A stretch of 64,000 bases of DNA from Peristeroidobacter agariperforans (GTDB lineage: Bacteria > Pseudomonadota > Gammaproteobacteria > Steroidobacterales > Steroidobacteraceae), in the NCBI RefSeq assembly GCF_004138335.1, contig NZ_RYFW01000002.1, positions 849,501 to 913,500 of the forward strand. Reading direction: 5' to 3'. Shown piece after piece: positions 18,264 to 26,523 of this stretch (the stretch's first letter is position 1; each line of letters begins with the position of its first letter). Made by a program: the position numbers and the translations under genes. Under the pieces are notes generated by a model that had not been told where the DNA came from, ran no database searches, and saw nothing but the letters and a program-made list of their open reading frames with translations.

Positions 18264-18280
18264 GGTCGGACTGTCCGACC
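18264..18280. promoter_or_regulatory. Perfect palindrome, candidate operator upstream of ferredoxin-P450 operon
   Basis: GGTCGGAC, one base, GTCCGACC: an 8-bp perfect dyad, 104 bp upstream of the ferredoxin start. Its symmetry and position suit a dimeric repressor. No T-run follows, so a terminator is less likely. No regulator gene is adjacent. Confidence 0.4.
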
Positions 18281-18335
18281 GTAGTGCGTCGAGCGTCGGC
18301 AAAGATCCCGGTCCGCGACGTGGCGCGATTCTCCA

Positions 18336-18521
18336 CTATCGATGTCTCGATAGAACACGTTGCCCGCCAGTTGCAAGCCCTGCGTTGAGCTTGTGCGAGC
18401 CTCCGAGTATCAACTGCTTCTGCGTGTTCTCGGCGATGTCCGGCAACAACTCTTTGTCCTGACGCAGGACCGTGCCGCTCGCCTTCAACAGTTGCCGGCT
18501 ACGGGAGAAACGCGCGAACAT
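18336..18521 (-). pseudogene. Remnant with DUF6159-like N-terminus
   Basis: A 61-codon frame with ATG at 18521 and GGGAA five bases upstream. Its first residues, MFARFSRSRQLLKASGTVLRQDKELL, look like the start of the DUF6159 membrane protein family, which continues into a long hydrophobic region. Here the next residues (PDIAENTQKQLILGG) are hydrophilic and a stop follows soon. I read it as the 5' end of a gene whose membrane part is deleted. A short real protein cannot be excluded. The remaining bases from 18161 to 18335 and from 18522 to 18648 hold only the palindrome at 18264-18280. Confidence 0.4.
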
Positions 18522-18648
18522 ATATTCCCTTAGTTGTTGTGACCCGTCGCCCGGCCGCGGACGACAGCCGCTACGGTACCGAGCCGGTGGTAGCGACGAT
18601 GCACCGTGATAAACGGATATTGAGCTAATTATGGAAAGAGCGACGGAT

Positions 18649-19236
18649 ATGCAGATGACAAAGCGTATTCTGGGCGGGATCCGGACGCTGCGTTTCCTAT
18701 CTGTTCTGCCGCTGGCGCTATTGGCTGGCATGGCACACGCCGATGAGCCCATTACAGGAGCATATGCAGGAGTGGGGGTCGGCCGGGCGACCCTGCACCG
18801 TGCGCGCTTCACCAGGTCGGACGTTGAGGCGCACGATACCGCCTTCAAAGCACTGTTCGGATACCGCGCGATGCGCAGGCTGGCGTTTGAAGCGAGCTAT
18901 GCCGACTTCGGCGAGATGGCGAAGCGCGATGAACTGACCGGAGACGTTGAGGCTTTCAGCGTCGGCATCGTCGGCTTGATTCCTCTGCGCCAGGTCGAGC
19001 TGTTCGGCAAAGCCGGCTTCGGTGCGTGGCGGGGCACAACCGTGGACCGTAACGGACAGAGCGTCCGAGATGACGACATCGACCCGCTCTTGGGGCTCGG
19101 CGTCCAGCTGCGCAACGGTCGCTTCGCGGTCCGCGCCGAGATCGAAGCTCAGTTCCTCAGCTTCGACGCCGGCGAGCATGGCCGCGACGGCGATCTGCTC
19201 GACCTCATTTCGATCGGAGCGAACTGGAGATTTTGA
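18649..19236 (+). CDS. OmpA-like eight-stranded outer membrane barrel protein
   Basis: A protein of 195 residues, with a signal peptide ending GMAHA before DEPITGAYAG. The mature part alternates hydrophobic and polar residues: GAYAGVGVGRAT, FKALFGYRAMRRLAFEASYADFG, VELFGKAGFGAW, PLLGLGVQLRN, ISIGANWRF. It ends in Phe, the usual outer-membrane barrel C-terminus. The size suits an OmpA/OmpW-like eight-strand barrel with no peptidoglycan domain. Two in-frame ATGs lie at 18631 and 18649; the second has GAAAGAG at better spacing and a shorter n-region. Function is unknown. Confidence 0.8.
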   Translation: MQMTKRILGGIRTLRFLSVLPLALLAGMAHADEPITGAYAGVGVGRATLHRARFTRSDVEAHDTAFKALFGYRAMRRLAFEASYADFGEMAKRDELTGDVEAFSVGIVGLIPLRQVELFGKAGFGAWRGTTVDRNGQSVRDDDIDPLLGLGVQLRNGRFAVRAEIEAQFLSFDAGEHGRDGDLLDLISIGANWRF

Positions 19237-19325
19237 TCGACGCCTCGGCATCCGCACTTTAGTTCAGTGGATTGGCGCGACGGCCGGCGTACAGTGCAGC
19301 GGTCTTAGCTGCCAAGGCGCCTGTC

Positions 19326-20021
19326 TTGTTGAAAAGAACATTCCTGCTCGCGGTGTGCACGGCTGTTGCGGGGACGGTGTTTGCACAAGGGAACAAAGTA
19401 CGTCCCGGGTTGGGCAACGACCCTGGCGCTCCACAAACGCAGCCACTTCAATTGCCCGCGGGCGTGCGTCTCGACGGCCCCATCATCGGGGCCGATGCAG
19501 ACGGCGGCGAGTGCAAGGACAAAACCGCGACCGTCGGCAGCGGCCAGGGCGTGCGAGTCTGCGTGGCATTGTGCATGGATCGCCCGATGGCGACCGGCGT
19601 CGACGGCACCACTCTCATCGACATGCGCGACGGGCTGGTCATGATCTCCGAATACCAAGAGGGCCAGAACGGCCTGCTGGTCGAGCGCGTGCGAATCAAT
19701 ATGCCGTATACGCCGTGCTCAGGTGGCCTGGCCGGCAAGGAAGACGAGGAGAAGAAACGTCGCAAGTTCATCGTCGAAATGAATCTGCAGTGCTTGAACG
19801 AAGCCAAGTCGCCTTCGTTCGACAAGATGCAGTATCGGCTCGGCGGCATCACCACCGATCCTGATCTGCGGGAACTGCTGGCAATTCTCGCAGACAAGCA
19901 GATCGTCACCGAACAGCATCACCGCATCGTCGGCGACGCCGTGTACAGCATTACAGAGGGTGAAGGGCTCACGAGTGACGACAGGGCAAGGCTGGCTCGG
20001 CTGCCGGCTCGTAAACAATGA
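19326..20021 (+). CDS. Secreted protein of unknown function
   Basis: About 231 residues, probably exported: LLKRTFLLAVCTAVAGTVFAQG is a clear signal peptide. The likely start is one of two adjacent TTG codons (19326 or 19329) because no ATG lies near the signal peptide. The mature part has Cys residues (GGECKD, VCVALCMD, YTPCSGG, NLQCLNE) that may form two disulfides, then a Lys/Glu-rich stretch and a helical tail. I recognise no family. Its stop is 3 bp from the stop of the convergent serine hydrolase. Confidence 0.6.
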   Translation: MLKRTFLLAVCTAVAGTVFAQGNKVRPGLGNDPGAPQTQPLQLPAGVRLDGPIIGADADGGECKDKTATVGSGQGVRVCVALCMDRPMATGVDGTTLIDMRDGLVMISEYQEGQNGLLVERVRINMPYTPCSGGLAGKEDEEKKRRKFIVEMNLQCLNEAKSPSFDKMQYRLGGITTDPDLRELLAILADKQIVTEQHHRIVGDAVYSITEGEGLTSDDRARLARLPARKQ

Positions 20022-20024
20022 GAC

Positions 20025-21626
20025 TCAAGCACGAGCAACGGCGCCTCCCTTCAGCACCGGACGCGTCTCCGGATGCGTGCCGCCGCTGAGGGTTGTGATG
20101 CTGTTCCTGAATTCGATCTGCACGCGATCGTCCTCGAAGCGGCAGGTCACGACGTCGTGATGTGGCGTTCCATAGAAGCGCCATTGCATCTGGAAAGTAT
20201 TGGGGTCTTTCCAGACGCCCGCGGCTCCGACCTTCTCTGGCGTCTGCTCACCGACGGGTAGGCCGACCAGCCCGCTGATCTCCGGCGGCGTGCCCGGCAT
20301 GGACGTAACGCCGTCGGCCCAACGACCGATGCCACATTCCACGTCGAAGCGACCTGCAGCGGTCGTCAGTTCGAACTTGCACGCATCGCGATTGAAGTGA
20401 AACGCAACGTGCTTTGCGCCGAGGGTGTTCGATTCCACTTCGAATCTGCGCCCGTCGATACGCGCGCTCGTGGGGGACGAGTGTGAACCGGCGGGCAACG
20501 GCAGCGTCAACGAGTCGAGTTGTTCCTGCAATTGCGAGCTTGCCGCTGCATCCGGCGACAATGGTTTGTCACGCATGGCGGGCAAGAGGTGTTCCCAGAC
20601 CAGATTCAGCAGTCCTTGCATGTCGCCGGTGGCGCTGGTGATTGCAATCACCGCATCCTGCTTCGGCAGCACGATGCAATACTGTCCGAACGCTCCATCG
20701 CCGCGAAACGCATCGTGGCGGCAGCGCCAGAACTGATACGCGTAGCCTTGGTGCCAATCGCTGGTTTGTTTCAGCAGCGCAAGATCGCTGCCGGGCGCGG
20801 TTGCGGGCTGCTGAATCTTGAAGGTCGTCGCCTCCTTGATCCACGACTGCGGCAGCAGTTGTCTGCCGTTCCACTGACCCTGCTGCAGATACAACCGCCC
20901 GAACTTCGCGAGCGTCTCCGTGGTGGTGCTCAACCCCCAGCCGCCCGCGTCGACCCCCCGCGGACACTTCGCCCATCGAATCGGGCTCGCCTGCAGCGGC
21001 TCGAACAATCGCGGACGCAAGTAATCGCTCAGTTTGTCGCCCGTCACCTTCTGCACGATGGCAGACAGCATGTAAGTGGCGCCGCTGTTGTAGACGAACG
21101 CGCTGCCCGGCGCATTATCGATAGGTAACGCCAAGAATGCCTTGACCCAATTTTGTTCGCGCGTGATGAGCGGTGTGGGATCTTTCGCATGTCCCGCCGA
21201 CATGGTCAGCAAGTGCTGGATGCGCAGCGCTCTCAGGTTGTCGCTGACGTTGTCAGGCGCCTGCTCGGGAAAGAAGTCGAGTACGCGATCCGTAACCTTG
21301 AGCTTGCCTTCCGTGACTGCGAAGCCGACCGCGCTCGATGTGAAACTCTTGCTCAGCGAATACAAACTTTGCGGCGTATCGGCGCGATAAGGCCGCCACC
21401 ATCCCCGCGCGACGTTCTGGCCATGGCGCACGATCATGAGGCTGTGCACCTCGTGCTGTGAGCTCGCGACAGCGGCAAGGAACGTGCGAATCGCCTGTGA
21501 CGAAACGCCTGATGCCTCCGGCGCAGCGCGTGCGTCCGCCAACGCGCGCAGCGGGGCGCTCATGCCGAGTGCGACGGTTGAGAAGCCCGCCTGCCGCAAA
21601 AATGACCGACGATCGAATGTCAGCAT
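20025..21626 (-). CDS. Tat-exported serine hydrolase of the beta-lactamase / 6-aminohexanoate hydrolase fold
   Basis: A 533-residue protein. The signal DRRSFLRQAGFSTVALGMSAP is of the twin-arginine type. The catalytic SxxK is YSLSK (Ser90, Lys93) and the second motif is YNS at 179-181, as in class C beta-lactamase-like esterases and 6-aminohexanoate-dimer hydrolases. The body (50 to 370) matches this fold and an extra C-terminal beta-domain of about 150 residues follows. Likely periplasmic and acting on an ester or amide. The substrate is unknown; beta-lactam resistance should not be assumed. Confidence 0.88.
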   Translation of the reverse strand: MLTFDRRSFLRQAGFSTVALGMSAPLRALADARAAPEASGVSSQAIRTFLAAVASSQHEVHSLMIVRHGQNVARGWWRPYRADTPQSLYSLSKSFTSSAVGFAVTEGKLKVTDRVLDFFPEQAPDNVSDNLRALRIQHLLTMSAGHAKDPTPLITREQNWVKAFLALPIDNAPGSAFVYNSGATYMLSAIVQKVTGDKLSDYLRPRLFEPLQASPIRWAKCPRGVDAGGWGLSTTTETLAKFGRLYLQQGQWNGRQLLPQSWIKEATTFKIQQPATAPGSDLALLKQTSDWHQGYAYQFWRCRHDAFRGDGAFGQYCIVLPKQDAVIAITSATGDMQGLLNLVWEHLLPAMRDKPLSPDAAASSQLQEQLDSLTLPLPAGSHSSPTSARIDGRRFEVESNTLGAKHVAFHFNRDACKFELTTAAGRFDVECGIGRWADGVTSMPGTPPEISGLVGLPVGEQTPEKVGAAGVWKDPNTFQMQWRFYGTPHHDVVTCRFEDDRVQIEFRNSITTLSGGTHPETRPVLKGGAVARA

Positions 21627-21704
21627 CGCGCGCTGTCTCCTTTACCGTGACCAATTCGGCGTAAGGTACACTCCCCAGGGCAGTCCTTCCCAGCCGACCG
21701 CGGC

Positions 21705-22240
21705 TCAATCGGTCATGAGCCTGCGAAGGAGATCGTTGAGCGCAAGGTCGCACGCATGTTGCCGATGTCGCGCAGGAACTCGTGCTCCGCGCATCGCGTG
21801 CAGTTGCCTCAGGTGACGATGAGCGTCGGGATCCGACGGCTTAGCAGCGATATGTTGTTCGCAAGCCCGGATCGCCGCAGTCAGCCCTTCGCGATTCAGG
21901 ACGGACTGCAGCGCCGCTGTCGGCGAGCCGAACCGCGCGTAGGCGCTCGCTCGTCCGCGGCTTCGATATAGCGCTCATCGAGGACATTGCGAATCAGCAG
22001 CGCGAACTCCCACAAAGGCAGTCCCTTATAGAAGAGATTGAGATCGACGGGCTCGTAGCCATCGAGCCAGAGACGGTCGCGGTCGAGATGGCGTTGTATT
22101 CGACGCTCGGCAGCCTCGGCCGGTTCTGCGGCGCGGGCCTGCACACGTACTGCCGCAAGCAAAGTCTTCTTAAAGATCAAGGGTTTATCCCCAATGGACT
22201 TACTGTTGGCAAGACCTCCTCGGTCACGGCTGTGGGCCAA
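21705..22240 (-). pseudogene. Hypothetical helical gene with a frameshift
   Basis: Two frames read as one protein. The first frame runs through PAEAAERRIQRHLDRDRLW, then VDLNLFYKGLPLWEFALL and NVLDERYIEAADERA. It then becomes Arg-rich nonsense and stops. The other frame resumes from RASAYARFGSPTAALQSVLN, then LTAAIRACEQHIAAKPSDPDAH and DLALNDLLRRLMTD, stop at 21705. The switch is at about 21960-21970, where GAGCGAGCG is a short run of a 4-base unit; loss of one unit would restore DERASAYARFG. The start codon is not clear. The protein is probably all helical and of unknown function. A sequencing error is the alternative. Confidence 0.5.
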
Positions 22241-22344
22241 TGATGGTGGCTGTCATTGACAACGGAAACCATTATCAGCCGGGAATCGTTCGCATTTAGA
22301 GCGATATGACGGTATAACGAGCGCTCATTCCTGGGATGGTCGTC

Positions 22345-23487
22345 ATGCTGAGCTCGTCCGCGATTCGAGGTTGGTACTGGGTGCACAAGTGGACCAGTCT
22401 GGTGTCCACGCTGTTTCTGCTCATGTTGTGCATCACCGGTCTGCCGCTGATCTTCTATCACGAGATCGATCACGCGACCGGCTACTCGGTGGAGCCGCCG
22501 GAGCTGCCGGGTGTCACGAGTAAGGTCAGCCTCGATGAAATCGTGTCATCGGCGCGCGCCAAGCGGCCGCAGGATGTCGTGACATTTGTCTCGCGCGATC
22601 CCGACGAGCCGGAGGCGTGGTTCGTGTCCATGGCCGAGACGCCGCAGTCGCCCGACTCCTCGGCGTTTTATATGTTCGATGCGCGCACTGGCGACCTCCT
22701 GCACGAATATCCGTTGAACCAGGGCTTCATGAATTTCATGTTCCGCCTGCACTACGACATGTTCACCGGTCTGCCGGGCACGTTGTTCCTCGGGTTCATG
22801 GGATTGCTGCTGGCCGCGTCACTGGTGTCGGGCACCGTGGTTTACGGACCGTTCATGCGCAAGCTACCGTTCGGCACCGTGCGGCACGGCCGTTCGTCGC
22901 GACTGAAGTGGCTCGATCTCCACAACCTGCTCGGCATCGCGACCCTGATCTGGTTGCTGACCGTCGGCGTGACGGGCGTCATCAACACGCTGGCGATTCC
23001 GATCCTCGGCGTGTGGCAACAGACCGAGATGAGCGAGATGACCGCGAAATACAAAAACGAGCCTGCGGTCCAGCACCTCAGCTCGCCCGACGACGCGGTG
23101 AAGAAGGCGCTCGCGACCGTGCCTGGCACCGAGCTGAGCTTCATGGCCTTTCCGGGTACGAGTTTCTCGAGCCCGCATCACTATGTCGCCTTCATGGCTG
23201 GGGCGACGCCGCTCACCTCGAAATTGCTCACGCCCGTGTTGATCGATGCAAGCACCGGCGAGTTCATCGATAGTCGTTCGTTACCGTGGTACGTGAAGGC
23301 GCTGCTGGTGTCGCAGCCACTGCATTTCGGCGATTACGGCGGCATGATGTTGAAGATTCTGTGGGCGCTGCTCGACGTTCTCGCGATCGTCGTGCTCGGC
23401 AGCGGCGTCTATCTGTGGATCAAGAAGCGCAATGTGCCCATCGAAGCACGATTGGGCGCGCTGGTCGCGGAAGGGGCTGCTCAATGA
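22345..23487 (+). CDS. PepSY-associated membrane protein (iron-regulated membrane protein type)
   Basis: About 380 residues with four membrane helices: WYWVHKWTSLVSTLFLLMLC near the N-terminus, two in the middle (GFMGLLLAASLVSGTVVYG and LLGIATLIWLLTVGVTGV), and ALLDVLAIVVLGSGVYLW near the end. The two PepSY-type periplasmic regions lie between them. Family members (PiuB, FhuE-linked) are often tied to siderophore or heme uptake and may reduce iron. A half-site resembling a Fur box (CATTATC) lies upstream near 22273, too weak to call. Of two in-frame ATGs the second (22345) has the better spacing to GGATGG. Confidence 0.88.
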   Translation: MLSSSAIRGWYWVHKWTSLVSTLFLLMLCITGLPLIFYHEIDHATGYSVEPPELPGVTSKVSLDEIVSSARAKRPQDVVTFVSRDPDEPEAWFVSMAETPQSPDSSAFYMFDARTGDLLHEYPLNQGFMNFMFRLHYDMFTGLPGTLFLGFMGLLLAASLVSGTVVYGPFMRKLPFGTVRHGRSSRLKWLDLHNLLGIATLIWLLTVGVTGVINTLAIPILGVWQQTEMSEMTAKYKNEPAVQHLSSPDDAVKKALATVPGTELSFMAFPGTSFSSPHHYVAFMAGATPLTSKLLTPVLIDASTGEFIDSRSLPWYVKALLVSQPLHFGDYGGMMLKILWALLDVLAIVVLGSGVYLWIKKRNVPIEARLGALVAEGAAQ

Positions 23488-23687
23488 GCTCGAAAGCACC
23501 TGTCCGCGTTTGGACGGCGCCCATCGTTCTCGGTGTGCTGACGGCAGTCGGTTTGATCTCCGCGCTGGTTTCCGATTCCGCAGGCGATGTGCTCGCGTGG
23601 CTTACTGTCGGCGCGCCAGTCGCTGTCGTTCTGTGGTATCTGCCGCGACGTCAGCGTTTGTCGCCGACGTCACACCCCACGGATTGA
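23484..23687 (+). CDS. Small two-helix membrane protein coupled to the PepSY gene
   Basis: A 67-residue protein whose ATG overlaps the PepSY stop codon (ATGA), so it is probably translationally coupled. It has two hydrophobic helices (TAPIVLGVLTAVGLISALV and VLAWLTVGAPVAVVLWYL) and a short basic tail. Small membrane partners like this are commonly found after PepSY-type genes. No function is known; it may stabilise the larger protein. Confidence 0.75.
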   Translation: MSSKAPVRVWTAPIVLGVLTAVGLISALVSDSAGDVLAWLTVGAPVAVVLWYLPRRQRLSPTSHPTD

Positions 23688-23703
23688 ACGTCGAGACAAG
23701 CTC

Positions 23704-24093
23704 TCAAGTCGTTCCTCGAGCACAACGTTCGAGGCTCTCGATCGGACGGATCTCGATACCGCCAGCCATCATATCGCCCAGGTGCGTGCCCGGGTGCAGG
23801 CGGGCGATGCGGACGGCTTCGTCCATGTTCTCGGCCTCGACGATGAAGAAGGCGCCGAACGGCTCCTTGGTCTGCTCATAGGGCCCGGGCTCATCCGTCA
23901 CGGCGCCATTCTTTTTTGCGCGCAAGGTCCTGAACGCATTCGGCAGGGCCAGCGAGCCGATCAGCGAGACTTTTCCCGACGCCTTGAGGCGCGCGTCATG
24001 CGGTGCGCAGATCTCGCCCAGCTTCTTGAAGTCCTCGGGCTGGAGTTTCGCGAAGGCATCGGCGTCGTAATAGCAGGCACACAGGAATTGCAC
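23704..24093 (-). CDS. YCII-related domain protein
   Basis: 129 residues starting with a GTG at 24093 (GGAGA lies about 5 bases before). It opens VQFLCACYYDADAFAKL, the start of many YCII/DGPF-type proteins, and contains LKASGKVSLIGSLA, GPYEQTKEPFGAFFIVEAENMDEAVRIA and HPG, which match the ferredoxin-like YCII fold. Members may be small enzymes or ligand-binding proteins; the activity of this one is unknown. It is divergent from an HxlR regulator with two matching palindromes between them, so it is probably that regulator's target. Confidence 0.85.
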   Translation of the reverse strand: MQFLCACYYDADAFAKLQPEDFKKLGEICAPHDARLKASGKVSLIGSLALPNAFRTLRAKKNGAVTDEPGPYEQTKEPFGAFFIVEAENMDEAVRIARLHPGTHLGDMMAGGIEIRPIESLERCARGTT

Positions 24094-24120
24094 GACGGTC
24101 TCCGTTTGAGGCTTAACTGG

Positions 24121-24133
24121 TTGCACTCTGCAA
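24121..24133. promoter_or_regulatory. Candidate HxlR operator, copy 1
   Basis: TTGCA, three bases, TGCAA, centred 38 bp from a second copy of the same half-sites. Both lie in the gap between the divergent YCII and HxlR genes, where an autoregulating dimer would act. Confidence 0.55.
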
Positions 24134-24157
24134 GCAGTTGCGACTTTAGCCATTCCA

Positions 24158-24172
24158 GTTGCACAATGCAAC
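24158..24172. promoter_or_regulatory. Candidate HxlR operator, copy 2
   Basis: GTTGCA, CAA, TGCAAC: a perfect 6-bp dyad, ending 4 bases before the HxlR start codon. It shares TTGCA/TGCAA half-sites and spacing with the copy at 24121-24133. Confidence 0.6.
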
Positions 24173-24176
24173 CAGT

Positions 24177-24710
24177 ATGAGTGCCAAGATCGACAGCGCC
24201 TCGCTCGCCGTGAAATCCGGCTGCGCCATCAACCTCGCCACCGAAGTGCTCGGCGACCGCTGGAGCCTGGTGGTGCTGCGGGACATGATGTTCGGCAACT
24301 TCCGGCATTTCCGGGAGCTGTTGAGCAACAACATGGAGGGCATCGCCTCCAACATCCTGGCGGCGCGGCTCAAGCATTTGCAGGAAGTGGGGTTGATCAG
24401 CTGTGCGCAGGATCCGAGCCACAAGCAGAAGTTGATCTACAGCCTGACGGAGCCTGCGATCCAGCTGGTGCCGGTGATGGCGACACTCGGCGAGTGGGGG
24501 CGGCGGCATCTGCCCGTCACTCATGAGCTCAGCATCCGCGCGAAGCTGTTGTTCGAAGGCGGGCCGCAGATGTGGGAAGAATTCATGGAGGAGTTGCGAG
24601 AGCTGCACCTCGGTCGAAGGCGCGTGGTGCGGGCGGGCGCGGGGCCCGGCGTACTGCAGCGTCTTAATGACGCGTATCTCGCCGCGTCGAAAAAGAGTCG
24701 ATCACGCTGA
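24177..24710 (+). CDS. HxlR-family transcriptional regulator
   Basis: 177 residues with the HxlR winged helix: SGCAINLATEVLGDRWSLVVLRDMMFGNFRHFRELL, then ISCAQDPSHKQKLIYSLT as the wing. The conserved Cys of GCAI is present; in several family members this Cys senses oxidants or electrophiles. A C-terminal extension of about 60 residues follows the usual domain. It is divergent from a YCII gene with two TTGCA-n3-TGCAA repeats between them, which suggests it regulates itself and that gene. The AraC gene starts 10 bp after its stop. Confidence 0.9.
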   Translation: MSAKIDSASLAVKSGCAINLATEVLGDRWSLVVLRDMMFGNFRHFRELLSNNMEGIASNILAARLKHLQEVGLISCAQDPSHKQKLIYSLTEPAIQLVPVMATLGEWGRRHLPVTHELSIRAKLLFEGGPQMWEEFMEELRELHLGRRRVVRAGAGPGVLQRLNDAYLAASKKSRSR

Positions 24711-24720
24711 TGGTGACGAG

Positions 24721-25464
24721 ATGTTGACTGCCTCCTATTCGATTGCTGTTCGTTCCTACGGACCGCAGAGCACGGCCGATACTCACGATTTCTCTCAACT
24801 CGTATTGCCGCTGACTGGCGCACTGTCGATGGACATCGCGGGCCGCGAGTCGATCATCGATCGGACGGTGGTGGCCTATGTCGAGGCAGGCTCCCGACAC
24901 GATCAGGTGAGTGATGGGCTCAACCGTTCGCTCATTCTCGATCTGCACGCTCGCGAGCTCGATCCTCGAACTGCAGATCGTCTCGCCTCGCACCCTTTCA
25001 TGTCCGCGACGCCGGAGGCGATCAACCTGATCGACTACATGGGCGCGTTGCTCGCGAAAGAGCGCCTGCTGCCATGCAAGTTGAATCTGTGGGTGCCGCT
25101 GCTGGTGGACGCATTGCTGGGCGATGAGCCGCAATTGCCTTCACGACTGGCGGGGCTGCTCGCCACGGTCGAGGCAAATCTCTCGAAGCACTGGACCGTG
25201 GAGAACATGGCGGACCGAGTAGGCATCAGCGCCAGCAGGCTTCATGCGATATTTCAGGAGAATCTCGGCAAGTCGCCGCGCGTGTGGCTCACCGACCTGC
25301 GCTTGGAACATGTGTGTCGGTTGCTGAGTACTACCGACCTGGCGATTGCCGAGCTCGCGTATCGCTCCGGCTACGCTGATCAAAGCGCGTTGACCCGCGC
25401 CATGCGCAAGGCGACCGGGATGACGCCAGCGGCCTATCGACGCCAGGCTAGAGTCCGGGACTAA
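24721..25464 (+). CDS. AraC-family transcriptional regulator
   Basis: 247 residues. The N-terminal part (1 to 130) is a cupin-like sensor region of the AraC-binding type. The C-terminal part has two helix-turn-helix units: WTVENMADRVGISASRLHAIF and AIAELAYRSGYADQSALTRAM, followed by the end motif GMTPAAYRRQ. It is 10 bp after the HxlR gene, maybe in one operon, and is followed by an EamA transporter that it may control. Ligand and targets are unknown. Confidence 0.88.
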   Translation: MLTASYSIAVRSYGPQSTADTHDFSQLVLPLTGALSMDIAGRESIIDRTVVAYVEAGSRHDQVSDGLNRSLILDLHARELDPRTADRLASHPFMSATPEAINLIDYMGALLAKERLLPCKLNLWVPLLVDALLGDEPQLPSRLAGLLATVEANLSKHWTVENMADRVGISASRLHAIFQENLGKSPRVWLTDLRLEHVCRLLSTTDLAIAELAYRSGYADQSALTRAMRKATGMTPAAYRRQARVRD

Positions 25465-25533
25465 AACCCAAGAGCATCGGTCAAGACCGAGTGGCCGCCG
25501 TAGACATACCCTGCGCGTGTCGCGGAGGCATGC

Positions 25534-26523
25534 ATGCGGAATGATGGGCGGACTATTGCGGGTGTCGCATACGGTATCGGGGCGGGCGCGCTGTGGGGGC
25601 TGGTGTTCCTGGCGCCGGAGCTCGTGCCGGAGTTCGGGCCGTTACAACTGACGATCGGTCGCTACTTTTTCTACGGCCTGTTCTCCCTCTGCCTGATCGC
25701 GCCGATCTGGCACAAACTCAAACCGCTGCTGGGGCGGCGTGAGTGGATTGCGTTGGGATGGCTGGCGCTCACGGGCAACGTGCTCTATTACATCCTGCTG
25801 TCGAGTGCCGTTCGCCTCGGCGGTATTGCAATGACGTCTCTGGTCATTGGGTTTCTGCCGGTTGCCGTCACCATCGTCGGCAGCCGCGATAAGGGCGCGG
25901 TGCCGCTACACCGTTTGCTCCCATCTCTTGCGCTCAGCGCGCTCGGCGCGGTCTGCATCGGATGGCAGGCGCTCGCTGGGCCAGCTTCTGAGTCCGTGCT
26001 GACTCAAGTGGTCGGACTGCTTTGTGCCGTGGGAGCGCTGATCTCCTGGACGTGCTACGCCGTCGGAAATCGCCGCTGGCTGGTGCGACTCGACCATGTG
26101 TCGCCGCATGAGTGGAACATGCTCACTGGCGTGGTGACGGGAGCGCAAGTGGTTCTGCTGATTCCCCTGGCATTCGTGCTTGCCACCGAATCGCATGCGA
26201 CGCTGGCTTGGGCGAAACTCGCGGGTGTTGCCGCGGGTGTCGCGATCTTATGCTCCATGGTCGGTAACGCGTTGTGGAATCGCATGAGCAAACTGTTGCC
26301 GCTCACGCTGGTCGGTCAAATGATTCTATTCGAAACGCTGTTCGCGTTGATCTATGGTTTTCTGTGGGAGCAGCGCCTGCCCACCGCGCTCGAGTATGCG
26401 GCGTTTACGCTGGTAGTGCTCAGCGTTGTTTCATGCCTCGCTGTGCACGCAAAGCCTCGCAGTAACGTCAGCCACGCAGCAGCGCCGCCATACTCCGACG
26501 CTCATTCCCAAAGGGGCTCATGA
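25534..26523 (+). CDS. EamA-family (DMT superfamily) transporter
   Basis: 329 residues with ten hydrophobic helices in two repeated halves, as in the drug/metabolite transporter superfamily. The first half opens GVAYGIGAGALWGLVFLAPEL. The second half includes LISWTCYAVGNRRWL and ends LEYAAFTLVVLSVVSCLAVHA. GGAGG lies 5 bases before the ATG. Its last 56 bp overlap the end of the convergent acyl-hydrolase gene. It may export a metabolite; a role in the neighbouring PKS cluster is possible but not shown. Confidence 0.88.
   Translation: MRNDGRTIAGVAYGIGAGALWGLVFLAPELVPEFGPLQLTIGRYFFYGLFSLCLIAPIWHKLKPLLGRREWIALGWLALTGNVLYYILLSSAVRLGGIAMTSLVIGFLPVAVTIVGSRDKGAVPLHRLLPSLALSALGAVCIGWQALAGPASESVLTQVVGLLCAVGALISWTCYAVGNRRWLVRLDHVSPHEWNMLTGVVTGAQVVLLIPLAFVLATESHATLAWAKLAGVAAGVAILCSMVGNALWNRMSKLLPLTLVGQMILFETLFALIYGFLWEQRLPTALEYAAFTLVVLSVVSCLAVHAKPRSNVSHAAAPPYSDAHSQRGS

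Noticed and set aside
20025-21626. A beta-lactam resistance gene
   Set aside because: SxxK and YxS motifs are shared by many esterases and amidases of this fold, and the extra C-terminal domain is not that of a beta-lactamase. Resistance is not supported.
22260-22290. A Fur box before the PepSY gene
   Set aside because: Only one half-site (CATTATC) matches; the other half does not. Iron control is plausible for the family but the site is not supported.
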